DNA of 64,000 nucleotides from Schleiferiaceae bacterium (GCA_018401735.1 JAGYKI010000002.1:1-64000), one strand, 5' to 3'. Numbered from the stretch's first letter, positions 33,917 through 43,334 are shown. Notes: generated from the sequence alone by a model not told the origin. Numbers and translations: made by a program.

Positions 33917-35110
33917 TTAAGAAATAACGCCAAGATCTTTACCTACCTTGGTAAAAGCCGCCACGGCTTTATCTAAATGCTCTATACTATGAGCGGCGCT
34001 AAGCTGTACGCGAATACGCGCTTGCTCTTTCGGCACCACTGGGTAAAAGAAACCAATTACATAAACGCCTTCCTCCAAAAGAGCATCAGCGAATTTTTGT
34101 GATAAGGCCGCATCATAAAGCATAATGGGAACGATAGCCGAATCGCCATCCTTAATATCGAAACCTGCTGCTTTAATTTTCTTCTTGAAATACTTCACAT
34201 TACTTTCCAATTTATCGCGTAAATCGGTGCTTTCGCTTAGTAAATCAAAAACAGCATTGGAAGCGCCTACAATGGCGGGAGCGAGTGAGTTTGAAAACAA
34301 ATAAGGACGTGATCGTTGACGTAAAAGATCAATAATTTCCTTTCTACCGGAAGTGAAACCACCCATTGCGCCCCCTAAAGCCTTACCTAAAGTACCGGTG
34401 ATAATATCAATGCGTCCTAAAACATTATTTAGCTCGTGGGTGCCCTTACCTGTCTTGCCGATAAAGCCCGTAGCGTGGCATTCGTCCACCATTACCAAGG
34501 CATCGTATTTTTCCGCTAAATCACAGATTTTATCGAGTTGCGCCACATAGCCATCCATGCTAAAAACTCCATCGGTAACGATAATTTTGTTACGCGCGGT
34601 TTTAGAAGCCTCTATTAATTGTGCCTCTAAATCGGCCATATCGTTATTGGCATAACGGAAGCGCTGTGCCTTACAAAGACGCACTCCATCGATGATGGAA
34701 GCGTGATTTAAAGAATCAGAAATAATGGCATCCTCGGCGGAAAGTAGTGGTTCGAAAACACCACCATTTGCATCAAAAGCGGCGGCGTATAAAATCGTAT
34801 CCTCCGTTCCTAAAAACTGGGCAATTTTTCCTTCCAATTCCTTATGAATATCCTGAGTTCCGCAGATAAAGCGCACCGATGACATGCCGAAACCGTGGCT
34901 ATCTAAAGCCGCTTTAGCTGCTTCAACAACCTTAGGGTGAGAAGATAAACCTAGGTAGTTATTACTACAAAAGTTAAGCACCTTTTTACCGCCTTGTACG
35001 GTAATTTCGGCTCCTTGTTCGCCGGTTATAATTCGTTCGCGTTTGTAAAGGCCCTCCTTTTCGATTTGTTCGAGTTCTGCCTGTAATTGTCCTTGCAATT
35101 TGCCGTACAT
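33917..35110 (-). CDS. kbl: Glycine C-acetyltransferase (2-amino-3-ketobutyrate CoA ligase)
   Basis: PLP enzyme of the alpha-oxoamine synthase family (397 aa) that splits 2-amino-3-oxobutyrate with CoA to glycine and acetyl-CoA in threonine breakdown. Signatures: [13 protein letters not shown] near 47, DEC.ATGF near 207 where Asp contacts the PLP nitrogen, and [14 protein letters not shown] near 240 with the Schiff-base Lys. RVQLSAAHS near 368 is typical of Kbl. No threonine dehydrogenase gene is adjacent, so serine palmitoyltransferase-like or KbL-like use by similarity favours Kbl. Promoter element at 35133-35140. Confidence 0.9.
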   Translation of the reverse strand: MYGKLQGQLQAELEQIEKEGLYKRERIITGEQGAEITVQGGKKVLNFCSNNYLGLSSHPKVVEAAKAALDSHGFGMSSVRFICGTQDIHKELEGKIAQFLGTEDTILYAAAFDANGGVFEPLLSAEDAIISDSLNHASIIDGVRLCKAQRFRYANNDMADLEAQLIEASKTARNKIIVTDGVFSMDGYVAQLDKICDLAEKYDALVMVDECHATGFIGKTGKGTHELNNVLGRIDIITGTLGKALGGAMGGFTSGRKEIIDLLRQRSRPYLFSNSLAPAIVGASNAVFDLLSESTDLRDKLESNVKYFKKKIKAAGFDIKDGDSAIVPIMLYDAALSQKFADALLEEGVYVIGFFYPVVPKEQARIRVQLSAAHSIEHLDKAVAAFTKVGKDLGVIS

Positions 35111-35132
35111 AGTCTTGTGTTTTGAGAGAAAA

Positions 35133-35140
35133 CAAATTTA
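35133..35140 (-). promoter_or_regulatory. TAnnTTTG promoter element of kbl
   Basis: Minus-strand TAAATTTG, 22 bases before the kbl ATG. Confidence 0.5.
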
Positions 35141-35217
35141 TAAAAGCTCAGCCGCCTTGCCGCCGAATAGCCCGTTAATTTCCCATCTGCTTAAAGCAGA
35201 TGCCTAGAACCGATGAA

Positions 35218-36540
35218 TCAATTAAAGAGTTTTAAGATATCGTTGCCATTGGCCAAAACGATAAGAGAAAGTAGGATTACAAAACCGGCTACTTGGGCGT
35301 ATTCCAATACTTTATCAGAGGGCTTTCTGCCCGAAACCATTTCCCATAAAACGAATACTACGTGGCCACCGTCTAAAGCGGGAATAGGAAGAATATTAAG
35401 GAAAGCGAGCATAATGCTTAGGAAGGCCGTGAACGACCAAAAACGCTCCCAATTCCATTCCGTGTCGAACTGTGAACCGATGGCAATAAAACCACCTACT
35501 TGCTTATACGCCTCTGTATCGGGATTGAAGATGAGTCTAAACTGACGGATATAATCTTTAAGCACCGTGGTCGCTTTAGACAAGCCCGCCGGTACAGCCG
35601 CAAAGAACCCGTATTTAATAGTCTCTACTGGATAATAAAAAGCGGGGCTTTTTCCACCTGGGTAAACCCCAATCTTGCCGTGTGCAGGCACCATCATACT
35701 TACCGTTTGGAAATTTCCATCGCGATATAGACCGAAGCTTAATTCGCGGCCAGCGTATTTGGGAATACTATCTAAATACTGATCGTAATATTTTATGGCG
35801 CTACCATTAAAGCTTACTATACTATCACCTACTTTTAAACCCGCGGGCTCTGCTACAGAAGTATCGGTAAATCCACCTACGATGTAAGGAAAGCGTAAAC
35901 CAACAATAGGAGTTTGATCATCAAGAAGGATCTTTTTATGCTCATCTAAAACGGGCAAATCGATAGTTTTACCGTCGCGCACAATACTAATCGTGTTTTC
36001 GCTCAGTAGAATTTCCTTCGGGATTTCGGTAAAGCGCTCGATCTTTTTACCATCCACCGCAACTACTAAGTCGCCGTCTTGCAGACCAATAGCTTTGCCA
36101 TTATCGTCTACCATCAAGCCATCCTTTATCCCATCTACCGGAAGGTAATCTTCGCCGTAATACATCATCATGCCGGCATAAATTACGATGGCCAAAATTA
36201 CGTTTACGGTAACCCCGCCCACCATAATAATAAGACGTTGCCAAGCTGGCTTAGAGCGAAATTCCCATGGTTTGGGCTCTTCTTTTAATTGCTCTTTGTC
36301 CATACTTTCGTCTACCATGCCCGATATTTTTACATATCCGCCTAAAGGCAACCACCCAATACCGTACTCGGTGCCACCTATTTTCTTCTTAAAAAGCGAA
36401 AAGTAAGGATCAAAAAAGAGGTAAAACTTCTCTACGCGAGTGTTGAATAATTTGGCGGGAATAAAGTGGCCAAACTCGTGTAAAACGATCAGTAAAGAAA
36501 GGCTCAATAAAAATTGTGAGGCTTGTATAAAAATATCCAT
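35218..36540 (-). CDS. rseP: RIP zinc metalloprotease RseP
   Basis: Site-2 protease (440 aa) that cuts membrane-embedded substrates such as anti-sigma factors and signal-peptide remnants. The first helix carries the zinc motif HEFGHFIPAK near residue 21. The third helix holds NILPIPALDGGH near residue 387, with the Asp ligand. One clear PDZ domain (PAGLKVGDSIVSFNGSAIKY) and a more diverged one lie between them in the periplasm. Length and order match the family. An ECF sigma / anti-sigma pair lies 4 kb away, though no direct link is shown. Confidence 0.93.
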   Translation of the reverse strand: MDIFIQASQFLLSLSLLIVLHEFGHFIPAKLFNTRVEKFYLFFDPYFSLFKKKIGGTEYGIGWLPLGGYVKISGMVDESMDKEQLKEEPKPWEFRSKPAWQRLIIMVGGVTVNVILAIVIYAGMMMYYGEDYLPVDGIKDGLMVDDNGKAIGLQDGDLVVAVDGKKIERFTEIPKEILLSENTISIVRDGKTIDLPVLDEHKKILLDDQTPIVGLRFPYIVGGFTDTSVAEPAGLKVGDSIVSFNGSAIKYYDQYLDSIPKYAGRELSFGLYRDGNFQTVSMMVPAHGKIGVYPGGKSPAFYYPVETIKYGFFAAVPAGLSKATTVLKDYIRQFRLIFNPDTEAYKQVGGFIAIGSQFDTEWNWERFWSFTAFLSIMLAFLNILPIPALDGGHVVFVLWEMVSGRKPSDKVLEYAQVAGFVILLSLIVLANGNDILKLFN

Positions 36541-36574
36541 AGGGATGTTTAATCTATTAATGCTAAAAAGTAGG

Positions 36575-36582
36575 CAAAACTA
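36575..36582 (-). promoter_or_regulatory. TAnnTTTG promoter element of rseP
   Basis: Minus-strand TAGTTTTG, 34 bases before the rseP ATG. Confidence 0.45.
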
Positions 36583-36597
36583 CTCATTCCAATCCGT

Positions 36598-38325
36598 TTA
36601 AGGCACGATGATTTTATAGGCTTCGGTTGCTTTTTGCTTTAGTTTAACATCCTCGCTTTGCTCGGCCAATATTTTAATGCTTTCTGCCAGTTTTTGTTTA
36701 CCGATTACATTAAGTTTTTCAGCCTTAGCCAAAGCCAAAAGCTGCAGCTCCCTCTCGCCACTATCAATGGCAATACCCATCACAGTCGCTAATAAATTTG
36801 CATTTTTAGTCTCCAACAAAGCTAGCAAGGCTTTACGCTTTAGTACCGGATCCTTCGATTGACTAAAGTCAAAGAGATAATACGCTTCTGGGCGTTTTTC
36901 ATCGAGATTAAAGAAATTCCATTTTTCCCTTCGTAGATTTAGATATATACTGCGGGGCGCTCCTTCTAAAGGCCACCATACGGTATCGCTTAAATTAAAG
37001 TGCAAATCGAAGTTTTCATAAATGCTATCCCCTGCATTAATAGCCAAGGCGCTTAACTCTAGTATTCCGAATAAACTAGAATCGGGTTGGCTTACACTTA
37101 TTCGCATCGCTTTACGCGGATAGGAATATTGATAATTGAGCTTAAGAGTTTGAGGGGCCTGTTTTTTATACAAAACAGCGGCAGTGGAAAGGTATTCGCG
37201 CTGCGACAAAGAAATAGCGGTGTCTGTTAATTTAATCGTGTCTGCCAATGAAAGATTTTGCGGGGCTAAATAGCGCTGCAAAAACAGATACCAACTGTGT
37301 TTATCCTGCATCAACTGTGCTTGGTATTGCTGGTGCAGATGGGCATCTAAATAGTCTTCTCCCAATGAAATTTGATAATACTCTTCTTGCCATAAACTTG
37401 CTTGCTGAAGGCTTTTCGCACTATTCACAATGATTCTTTGCTCGTTTAAAAAATCTGATCTGCTTTTAAGCACTGGATTTAACATTTCGTGTTTTAAGTA
37501 AAGCTGATTAAGGTCTTTTCTTGGTTTAATTAGTTTTTCTAAGTCTTTTTCCGACCAATTCTGTTCTCTTTTCTTCGCTATAAAAGCTAATAGTTCGGGA
37601 AAATCTTCTTGCATTTTAGCTATCGCGCGTTCTTCTGCACTGAGCTCTGCTAAAGCTTCGGTTTTTTCGTACTCTGCTATTTCCTCTAATTGCTTCTCTT
37701 CCTTTGAGCTTTTAAATGGCCCCGCTAAAATGTATACTGCTTCTGGTTTTTGCGCTTGCGCAGATGTGTAATAATGCGCCGTTTCGATGTTTAAATCAAC
37801 ACGAAAGTCTTCCTCCAAGGGAGTGCTAATAGACCACGTTTTGGCGGTTATTAGGTTCAGTGCCCACTGATGAGGATCTGCGTTGAAGCAAGGAAAAACA
37901 AAGCCTAATTGGGCATTAAAAGTACTTTCCGCCGAAAGTCTTGCAGCATTAAGACTAAAACCTTCTTGTAAATAGTGCCAGGCTTCCATTTCCTCTAAAT
38001 ACTTTTTACTTAAAGTATAGTGCAATTCCAAGTGAGCTAAGGGATGCGGCAAATTTTGGAAAGGAATAACTACTTGTTCACCATCGTAATTGAAGTCAAG
38101 CTTTTTACGACTGCCCGCTTTAAGCAGATACACCTTTAGATTTTCTGCCTGAAGGAGCTTGACCACGGTTTTAGAAGACCAGTTTGAAGGTCGGGCCAGG
38201 GCCTTAAAACTTATTTCTTCGGCGCTACTAAATTGAAAAGACAATTCTATGCTCGGGTCGGCGCTTTGCCCAGAAAGGGTAAGAAAGCTCAACAGAAAAA
38301 GGAGGAAAAGTATACCGCGTTGCAT
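36598..38325 (-). CDS. Exported M1-aminopeptidase-like protein without catalytic domain
   Basis: Exported protein of 575 aa with a signal peptide (MQRGILFLLFLLSFLTLSGQ). Residues about 85-210 resemble the N-terminal beta domain of M1 aminopeptidases: FVFPCFNADPHQWALNL, TAKTWSISTPLE and YILAGPF correspond to their PCFDxP, W.(V)SN and F.VGxF positions. The zinc motif HExxH and the GAMEN loop are absent. A charged coiled-coil-like segment spans 210-300, a beta-rich part follows, and the last 90 residues look like HEAT-type helical repeats. Probably a scaffold or binding protein; assignment is by eye only. Confidence 0.55.
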   Translation of the reverse strand: MQRGILFLLFLLSFLTLSGQSADPSIELSFQFSSAEEISFKALARPSNWSSKTVVKLLQAENLKVYLLKAGSRKKLDFNYDGEQVVIPFQNLPHPLAHLELHYTLSKKYLEEMEAWHYLQEGFSLNAARLSAESTFNAQLGFVFPCFNADPHQWALNLITAKTWSISTPLEEDFRVDLNIETAHYYTSAQAQKPEAVYILAGPFKSSKEEKQLEEIAEYEKTEALAELSAEERAIAKMQEDFPELLAFIAKKREQNWSEKDLEKLIKPRKDLNQLYLKHEMLNPVLKSRSDFLNEQRIIVNSAKSLQQASLWQEEYYQISLGEDYLDAHLHQQYQAQLMQDKHSWYLFLQRYLAPQNLSLADTIKLTDTAISLSQREYLSTAAVLYKKQAPQTLKLNYQYSYPRKAMRISVSQPDSSLFGILELSALAINAGDSIYENFDLHFNLSDTVWWPLEGAPRSIYLNLRREKWNFFNLDEKRPEAYYLFDFSQSKDPVLKRKALLALLETKNANLLATVMGIAIDSGERELQLLALAKAEKLNVIGKQKLAESIKILAEQSEDVKLKQKATEAYKIIVP

Positions 38326-38349
38326 GGCTTATTCTTAACTTAGCTTCCG

Positions 38350-38357
38350 CAAAAGTA
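38350..38357 (-). promoter_or_regulatory. TAnnTTTG promoter element of the M1-like gene
   Basis: Minus-strand TACTTTTG, 24 bases before ATG 38325, within the 40-bp divergent gap to the biotin carrier gene. Confidence 0.45.
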
Positions 38358-38365
38358 TCGTAAAC

Positions 38366-38884
38366 ATGGCAAGCGAAAAATTTCAGATAAAGGTAAATAG
38401 TCAAAGCTTTGAGCTTGAGGCAAATGCCTTAAAAAAATCAGGCTCTTTAAACGGTGAAAGCTACACGCTTGACCTCTTAGGAAACGCCGAAAAAGGCTTT
38501 AGCCTAATCCGTAATAATAAAAGTTATGAGGTGCAGGTTTTAGAAGCAGACTACGAACAAAAAGAGTTTTTGATTGAAATTGATGGCCAGTCGTACCAAG
38601 TAAGCGCGGCAGATCGCTTCGATTTATTGCTAAAAGATTTAGGTATGGAACACCTAAATGCGGTTACGGTTAATGACCTTAAAGCCCCCATGCCTGGCTT
38701 AGTGTTAGAAGTTAAAGTGGCTCCAGGCGATAATATAAAAAAGGGGCAGGCCTTAATGGTCTTGGAGGCTATGAAAATGGAAAACGTGCTGAAAGCCGAA
38801 GCCGATTGCCTTATTAAAAGCATTGACTGCAACATTGGTGCTGCCGTAGAAAAAGGGCAGGTGCTAATATCTTTCCAGGCCTAG
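38366..38884 (+). CDS. Biotin carboxyl carrier protein / biotinyl-lipoyl domain protein
   Basis: Carrier subunit (172 aa) for a biotin-dependent carboxylase. The C-terminal biotinyl domain spans about 103-172: APMPGLVLEVKVAPGD, then VLEAMKMENVL with the biotinylated Lys at about residue 138, and GAAVEKGQVLISF. The first 100 residues form a beta-rich part similar to the linker region of acyl-CoA carboxylase alpha chains. No biotin carboxylase or carboxyltransferase gene is adjacent, so its partner is encoded elsewhere. It converges with the frameshifted lipoprotein gene, overlapping its end by 4 bp. Confidence 0.88.
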   Translation: MASEKFQIKVNSQSFELEANALKKSGSLNGESYTLDLLGNAEKGFSLIRNNKSYEVQVLEADYEQKEFLIEIDGQSYQVSAADRFDLLLKDLGMEHLNAVTVNDLKAPMPGLVLEVKVAPGDNIKKGQALMVLEAMKMENVLKAEADCLIKSIDCNIGAAVEKGQVLISFQA

Positions 38885-40015
38885 TCTGGGTGTTCTACCG
38901 CGAAAATTCCGAAAATATTATCTAGCTGAACGCTGCTTCCGTCGCTACTTTTCAAGACTAAATCTCCCGAGAAGCTGTAGCGTTTATGGTTATTGGTTAC
39001 CGTGGTACCTGAGCTCATTGATTCATTATAATTCGCAATGGCCTCGATACTAAAGTGTCCAGTATTGTAAGCATAATAACTATTATACTCTTTGCCATTC
39101 GAATCGAAATAAGAAACTGAAACCGTTCCTAAATTGTGTGGATTATGGTCGCGACGAGGCAATTTTTGGTAGTTCAAATTGATATCACATTGCGGTGAAC
39201 CCGCGAGAATTACTTTTTCAATTGTTTCGGTACAACCACTTTCAAAAACAATTCTTGCTTTTAATCGGTAACCAGGGGAAAAGCCTAATACATCATAACT
39301 TAAAGTAAGTCCAGTACCTACATTTTGATCGTTAACCGACCATTGTATTGATTTTATAAGACCCACTCGGCTGCGCGCTTCTGCAATTAAAACTGAATTT
39401 GTACTCTTTAAGATGTGCATTTCGGCCTTACACTGGCCTTGCGTAAGAATAGTGTGTGCTACGAGAGGCGTACAAGACAAAGGCCCTGCCGATTGCATTT
39501 CTACTTTAAAACTTTGTTGCTCTAAAGCGTTTACTTCCAAATAATTGCAACTATCGCCATAATAACTTCCTTTGGGAGTGGTCCATTGTAAGGGAATATT
39601 GCCATTTAAAGAATCGCTGGTAAAAATATAATCGTAAACGTGGGGGCGCCGCGGAAAACCTGAAGCATCGGCCAAAGCGATGGGACCATTAATTAAACTT
39701 GCGGAATAGCCCGTATTGGAAATATTGTTGCTAGCTTTTCCCCCGTGAATATCAATCTTAAAGCCTCTCCCGATATGATGGAGTATCAATCGTTAGAAGG
39801 CTTTCCATGTGCAACACGCTATCTTTTAAATAATAAGTTGTGTACATCGCATAACCATCTTTCCCTGCTTGAATATTAATGGGCAAGCCATTAACTGATC
39901 CGCTAAAATAAAAGAGTGGGTTATCGCTATATTCTGCTTGATCTAAACTTGAATCTTTGCTACAAGCCGCCGCCATCAAGACTACTCCCAGGAGGGAAGT
40001 TATTGTCTTTTTCAT
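38881..40015 (-). pseudogene. Frameshifted lipoprotein gene
   Basis: Two overlapping frames read as one protein. The first (40015 to 39758) starts MKKTITSLLGVVLMAAACSK, a lipoprotein signal, and continues LFYFSGSVNGLPINIQAGKD until it stops after PSYRERL. The second continues from about 39770 with GFKIDIHGGKASN and runs 290 residues to 38881. The span of 1135 nt leaves one base over, consistent with a single inserted base near 39758-39789. Corrected, it would encode about 377 aa with PKD-like beta domains. Its ATG overlaps the upstream stop by 4 bp. A sequencing error or programmed frameshift is possible. Confidence 0.75.
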
Positions 40016-41502
40016 TGCTCCCAAATACTATATTTCAATACTAAATTGGTCTGGCTTGTTTGGTGGTGTTTGCTAAGGTTTTGTTGATGATCGTTGCTCA
40101 GGTCTACCAAGCCGTATTGCTGGCTAAAACCAATACTAAGATATTTTGAATACTGGTACGTATAAGCTAGATGTAATCCGCCGCTATAGTTTGTAAAACT
40201 ATTATCGGGTGCTTGTCCGCTCATTTTTTCGACCTTAGGGTCTTGCTTAAAAATGGTGGTTGTTTTTTGCTGATCCATAGACATCGCTATTACCACATCT
40301 GCGTAAGCACCTATACTAAAGCTGTGTTTAGGATTAAATTTGAGATTAAAACTAATAGGCAGACGTATAGCCGACATATTTTTATAGTGGCTGTGAGTTT
40401 CTACATCGGTGCGAGCCAAGCCGAAAAAGGTGCTGTCGCTAATGCTTTCGATACCCATATCACCACCATAATTGTAAATAAGCCCAGCACTTACCGATAT
40501 GCGTGCGTTAAAGCCATACTCATATTCTAAGCCCGCGAAGAAACCCGTTCCTGTACTGCCATTATAAGCAGGATTTATGGATGGCCCACCTTGTAAGCTG
40601 ATTTTAGAAAAGTTCGTCGGAACGTAAACCTCTTTTGAAGAAGAAGAGAAAAGGCTAAAAGCATTGTTTGTGGCCTGCTTGGTTAAACTCATTCTTGCTG
40701 GATCAATACTTAAATCGCGCCAATCGCGTCTATCGATACCCGCTTGATTGGCTAACAAAGTTTCTTCTAATGGCGCATCTCCCGTAAAGGGTGAAACAGA
40801 ATTAGTTGCCCGCTCTGCAGCGGCAAGTGAAGCAAAATTTTCGCTTGTATTGTTATTGCTCGGTGGCAAGATGGCCTTAGTAGGCGAAGCCACAGGAGAT
40901 TTAGCAGGAGTAGAAGTTAATTGAAAATTAGTGGTGGCAATATCCTCCGCCTGGTTACTAGCCTCTGGGCGCAGATTAGCTGGTATTTCAGTTTGGGGAC
41001 TTACAACAGCGGGAGTATTTTGCTTCGGACTAAGGGATATATTTTGTTCAGCGGGGCTGATGGTAAGCGGAGCTTGCTGAGTATAATTAAAAGCTAAAAC
41101 GGAAGCGGCAAAAATTAATATAGCGGCTGCACCACGCCAAAAGTAGAATAGCGTTTTTTTAGCTTTAGTATCTAAAATCGCCTCCATGCGCTCCCAGTTA
41201 GCGGGATTGAAGTTGAAGTTTTGCGATTGGAGTTTAGTTTGGAAGAGATTTTTCATTTCTTCCTGGCTCATGGCACCTTGGGCTTCATTAAGCTTTAGCT
41301 CCATTTCGTCCCAGTTTGCTGGGTTATAGGCAAAACTCGCAGCAGAAAGTTTATCCTTAAACAACTTGCTATACTCCATCTCCGAGAGGGGCTCTTGTGG
41401 GTCTAGCATTTGCTCCATAGACTCCCAAGCCTTCTCATTGAAAGGAAAAGAATTACTCTTAAGCTTGTCAGCAAAGAGTTTATGTAATTCCTTTTCCGTC
41501 AT
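40012..41502 (-). CDS. Anti-sigma-like protein with triplicated module, one membrane helix and outer-membrane barrel
   Basis: Protein of 496 aa downstream of and 4 bp overlapping an ECF sigma gene. Residues 1-115 hold three copies of a module of about 39 residues with the pattern LFxxKLxSxxFxFNPANWExMExxLD (LFADKLKSNSFPFNEKAWES, LFKDKLSAASFAYNPANWDE, LFQTKLQSQNFNFNPANWER). One membrane helix follows (about 121-140, GAAAILIFAASVLAFNY), then a Ser/Thr/Pro/Asn-rich linker of about 130 residues. Residues 290-496 form a beta-barrel (GTGFFAGLEYEYG, LVLKYSIWEQ). It would reach from cytoplasm through both membranes. The anti-sigma role is inferred from position and the N-terminal plan. Confidence 0.7.
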   Translation of the reverse strand: MTEKELHKLFADKLKSNSFPFNEKAWESMEQMLDPQEPLSEMEYSKLFKDKLSAASFAYNPANWDEMELKLNEAQGAMSQEEMKNLFQTKLQSQNFNFNPANWERMEAILDTKAKKTLFYFWRGAAAILIFAASVLAFNYTQQAPLTISPAEQNISLSPKQNTPAVVSPQTEIPANLRPEASNQAEDIATTNFQLTSTPAKSPVASPTKAILPPSNNNTSENFASLAAAERATNSVSPFTGDAPLEETLLANQAGIDRRDWRDLSIDPARMSLTKQATNNAFSLFSSSSKEVYVPTNFSKISLQGGPSINPAYNGSTGTGFFAGLEYEYGFNARISVSAGLIYNYGGDMGIESISDSTFFGLARTDVETHSHYKNMSAIRLPISFNLKFNPKHSFSIGAYADVVIAMSMDQQKTTTIFKQDPKVEKMSGQAPDNSFTNYSGGLHLAYTYQYSKYLSIGFSQQYGLVDLSNDHQQNLSKHHQTSQTNLVLKYSIWEQ

Positions 41503-42062
41503 AACAGCAATACAGCAACGTTATTAATCATCTTTTTCATCATCTCTTGCAGCTTCTTTCTAGCGCTGCTCAGGTGCCATTTGCTGGTACCTTCACTCAT
41601 ACCTAATTGTTCGGCTATTTCCTTGTGGTTGTAGCCATCAATAATATAAAGGTTAAAAACCTTTTGACTAGCGGGCGGGAGCTTTTGCACCAAAGCCAGT
41701 AATTCTTCGGCATCAAAATTCTTATCCGCCTCGTTATAGTCCATCTCTGTTAACCCTGCTAACTGCATGGGCTCTTCTACGTAGTCAATTTTAGAGCGTT
41801 GGTTTTTACGATACTCGTCTATGGCTGTATTAATAGTGATCCTTCTTATCCACGCTTCAAAGGGAACCGTATCTGCATAGGATTCCAGATTTTTTAAAAT
41901 CTTTAAGAAAGCTTTGTTTAGTAAAAACTCCGCATCTTCTTTATTGCGTTCATAGCGAAAGCAAACCGACATTAAAATGCCATAGCACAACTTATATAGC
42001 TCAAACTGGGCCTTACGCTCTTCACGTTTACAAGCTTCTATAAGTTGGGGGTCTATATTCAT
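41499..42062 (-). CDS. ECF-type RNA polymerase sigma factor
   Basis: Sigma-70 family extracytoplasmic function factor (187 aa). Region 2 spans about 20-90 (YGILMSVCFRYERNKEDAEF, FEAWIRRITINTAIDEYRK). Region 4 spans 128-178 (LPPASQKVFNLYIIDGYNHK, then EIAEQLGMSEGTSKWHLSSA with the helix-turn-helix). Its stop overlaps the start of the barrel-carrying protein by 4 bp, so the two are made together, as sigma/anti-sigma pairs usually are. Target promoters are not visible in the window. Confidence 0.92.
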   Translation of the reverse strand: MNIDPQLIEACKREERKAQFELYKLCYGILMSVCFRYERNKEDAEFLLNKAFLKILKNLESYADTVPFEAWIRRITINTAIDEYRKNQRSKIDYVEEPMQLAGLTEMDYNEADKNFDAEELLALVQKLPPASQKVFNLYIIDGYNHKEIAEQLGMSEGTSKWHLSSARKKLQEMMKKMINNVAVLLL

Positions 42063-42147
42063 TCTTCTAATTACAAAGCACCAAAGTACTAAATACGACG
42101 GTTTCTATGCAAGAGTAAAGAATTCTTCCTTTATTTTTTCAACTAAA

Positions 42148-42186
42148 AAAAGCGCCACCCTCACTCTGTGGGATAATGACGCTTTT
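42148..42186 (-). terminator. Terminator after the PfkB kinase gene
   Basis: Outer stem AAAAGCG/CGCTTTT (42148-42154 with 42180-42186), inner pairs CCCAC/GTGGG-like, and a T-run on the minus strand. Confidence 0.65.
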
Positions 42187-42210
42187 CTTTGTTAGTGAGT
42201 TGGGTTTGTG

Positions 42211-43140
42211 TTAATTATTCTCCAAATTAATATTGAAGTCCACCAAGTCGACAAATTGCATCACTCTTTCATGAATGTCTTTGGCGCTAATATTAAGAAG
42301 TTTCTTGGTACCGAATTCCTCTACACAAAAAGAAGCCATAGCCGAACCGTAAATTACGCCGCGTTTCATGGTCTTAAAAGAGATGTCATCTTCGCGCACG
42401 ATTTGTCCAATAAAACCACCGGCAAATGTATCACCCGCGCCCGTTGGGTCAAATACTTCCTCAAGAGGCAAAGCGGGGCAAAAGAATTTCTGCTCTCCGT
42501 AAAAGAGCATTGCACCGTGTTCTCCTTTTTTAATAATCAGGTATTTTGGGCCCATGGTAAAGATTTTACGTGCCGCTTTTAACAGAGAGTGTTCACCACT
42601 AAGCTGACGCGCTTCTTCGTCATTGATAGTAAGCAGGTCCACTTCTTTCAAAACCTCTTTTAATTCGGGCATGGCAATATCCATCCAAAAATTCATGGTG
42701 TCCATAATAACCAATTTGGGACGCTGCTTCATTTGCTTTAACACCTTCATTTGAACGGCCGGGGTTAGATTACCCAACATTAAGTATTCCGCATCTTTGG
42801 CCTTTTCGGGTAAGATGGGGTCAAAATCAGCCAATACATTTAATTCGGTCTCTAAAGAGTCGCGGGTGTTCATGTCTTGGTGGTATTTTCCCTTCCAAAA
42901 GAACGTTTTTCCACCTTCCACTCGCTTTATTCCGCTAGTGTCGATGCCTTTTTTACGCATCAACTCTAGTTTGGCTTCGGGGAAATCCTCGCCAATGATG
43001 GATACTATGGAAATATCATTTTTAAAATTCGCCGCTGAGAGCGAAGCATAAGTTGCTGATCCTCCGATAATTCTACCTGATTCGCCCCAAGGAGTGATTA
43101 GCTCGTCGAAGGCCACTGTGCCTACAATTAATAAACTCAT
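42211..43140 (-). CDS. PfkB-family carbohydrate kinase
   Basis: Cytoplasmic ribokinase-type kinase of 309 aa. GRIIGGSATYASLSAANF near residue 22 holds the first glycine signature, and VFDPTGAGDTFAGGFIG near 237 is the ATP/anion-hole motif with the catalytic Asp. LLTINDEEARQLSG fits the PfkB hinge region. The substrate cannot be told; adenosine- or ribokinase-like sugars are possible. The gene stands alone upstream of tRNA-Asn on the opposite strand and has its own terminator. Confidence 0.88.
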   Translation of the reverse strand: MSLLIVGTVAFDELITPWGESGRIIGGSATYASLSAANFKNDISIVSIIGEDFPEAKLELMRKKGIDTSGIKRVEGGKTFFWKGKYHQDMNTRDSLETELNVLADFDPILPEKAKDAEYLMLGNLTPAVQMKVLKQMKQRPKLVIMDTMNFWMDIAMPELKEVLKEVDLLTINDEEARQLSGEHSLLKAARKIFTMGPKYLIIKKGEHGAMLFYGEQKFFCPALPLEEVFDPTGAGDTFAGGFIGQIVREDDISFKTMKRGVIYGSAMASFCVEEFGTKKLLNISAKDIHERVMQFVDLVDFNINLENN

Positions 43141-43226
43141 TATTTGTGCTAAAATATTTTCGGCAAAGATTGTTTATTTTAAAGAAAGGTACTAATATTG
43201 CAGCCCCTTTTTGAGGGAAATACAAT

Positions 43227-43300
43227 GCTTCCTTAGCTCAGCTGGTTAGAGCATCTGACTGTTAATCAGAGGGTCCTTGGTTCGAGCCCAAGAGGGAGCG
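43227..43300 (+). tRNA. tRNA-Asn (GTT)
   Basis: The cloverleaf folds by eye. The acceptor stem is GCTTCCT/AGGGAGC (43227-43233 and 43293-43299, one G-U pair) with discriminator G. The D arm is GCTC...GAGC, the anticodon arm is TCTGA-CTGTTAA-TCAGA with anticodon GTT, and the T arm is CTTGG-TTCGAGC-CCAAG. CCA is not encoded. A TAATATTG element about 30 bases upstream may be its promoter. Confidence 0.96.
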
Positions 43301-43301
43301 C

Positions 43302-43334
43302 AAAAGCCGGTAACGAAAGTTATCGGCTTTTTTG
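43302..43334 (+). terminator. Terminator of tRNA-Asn
   Basis: AAAAGCCGGTAAC, a GAAA tetraloop, then GTTATCGGCTTTT with T's following. The stem is nearly perfect (one G-U pair). Confidence 0.88.

Noticed and set aside
38881..39789. A separate gene starting at TTG 39789
   Set aside because: The start lies inside the lipoprotein frame with no signal peptide, and the sequence continues the same protein; a frameshift explains it better.
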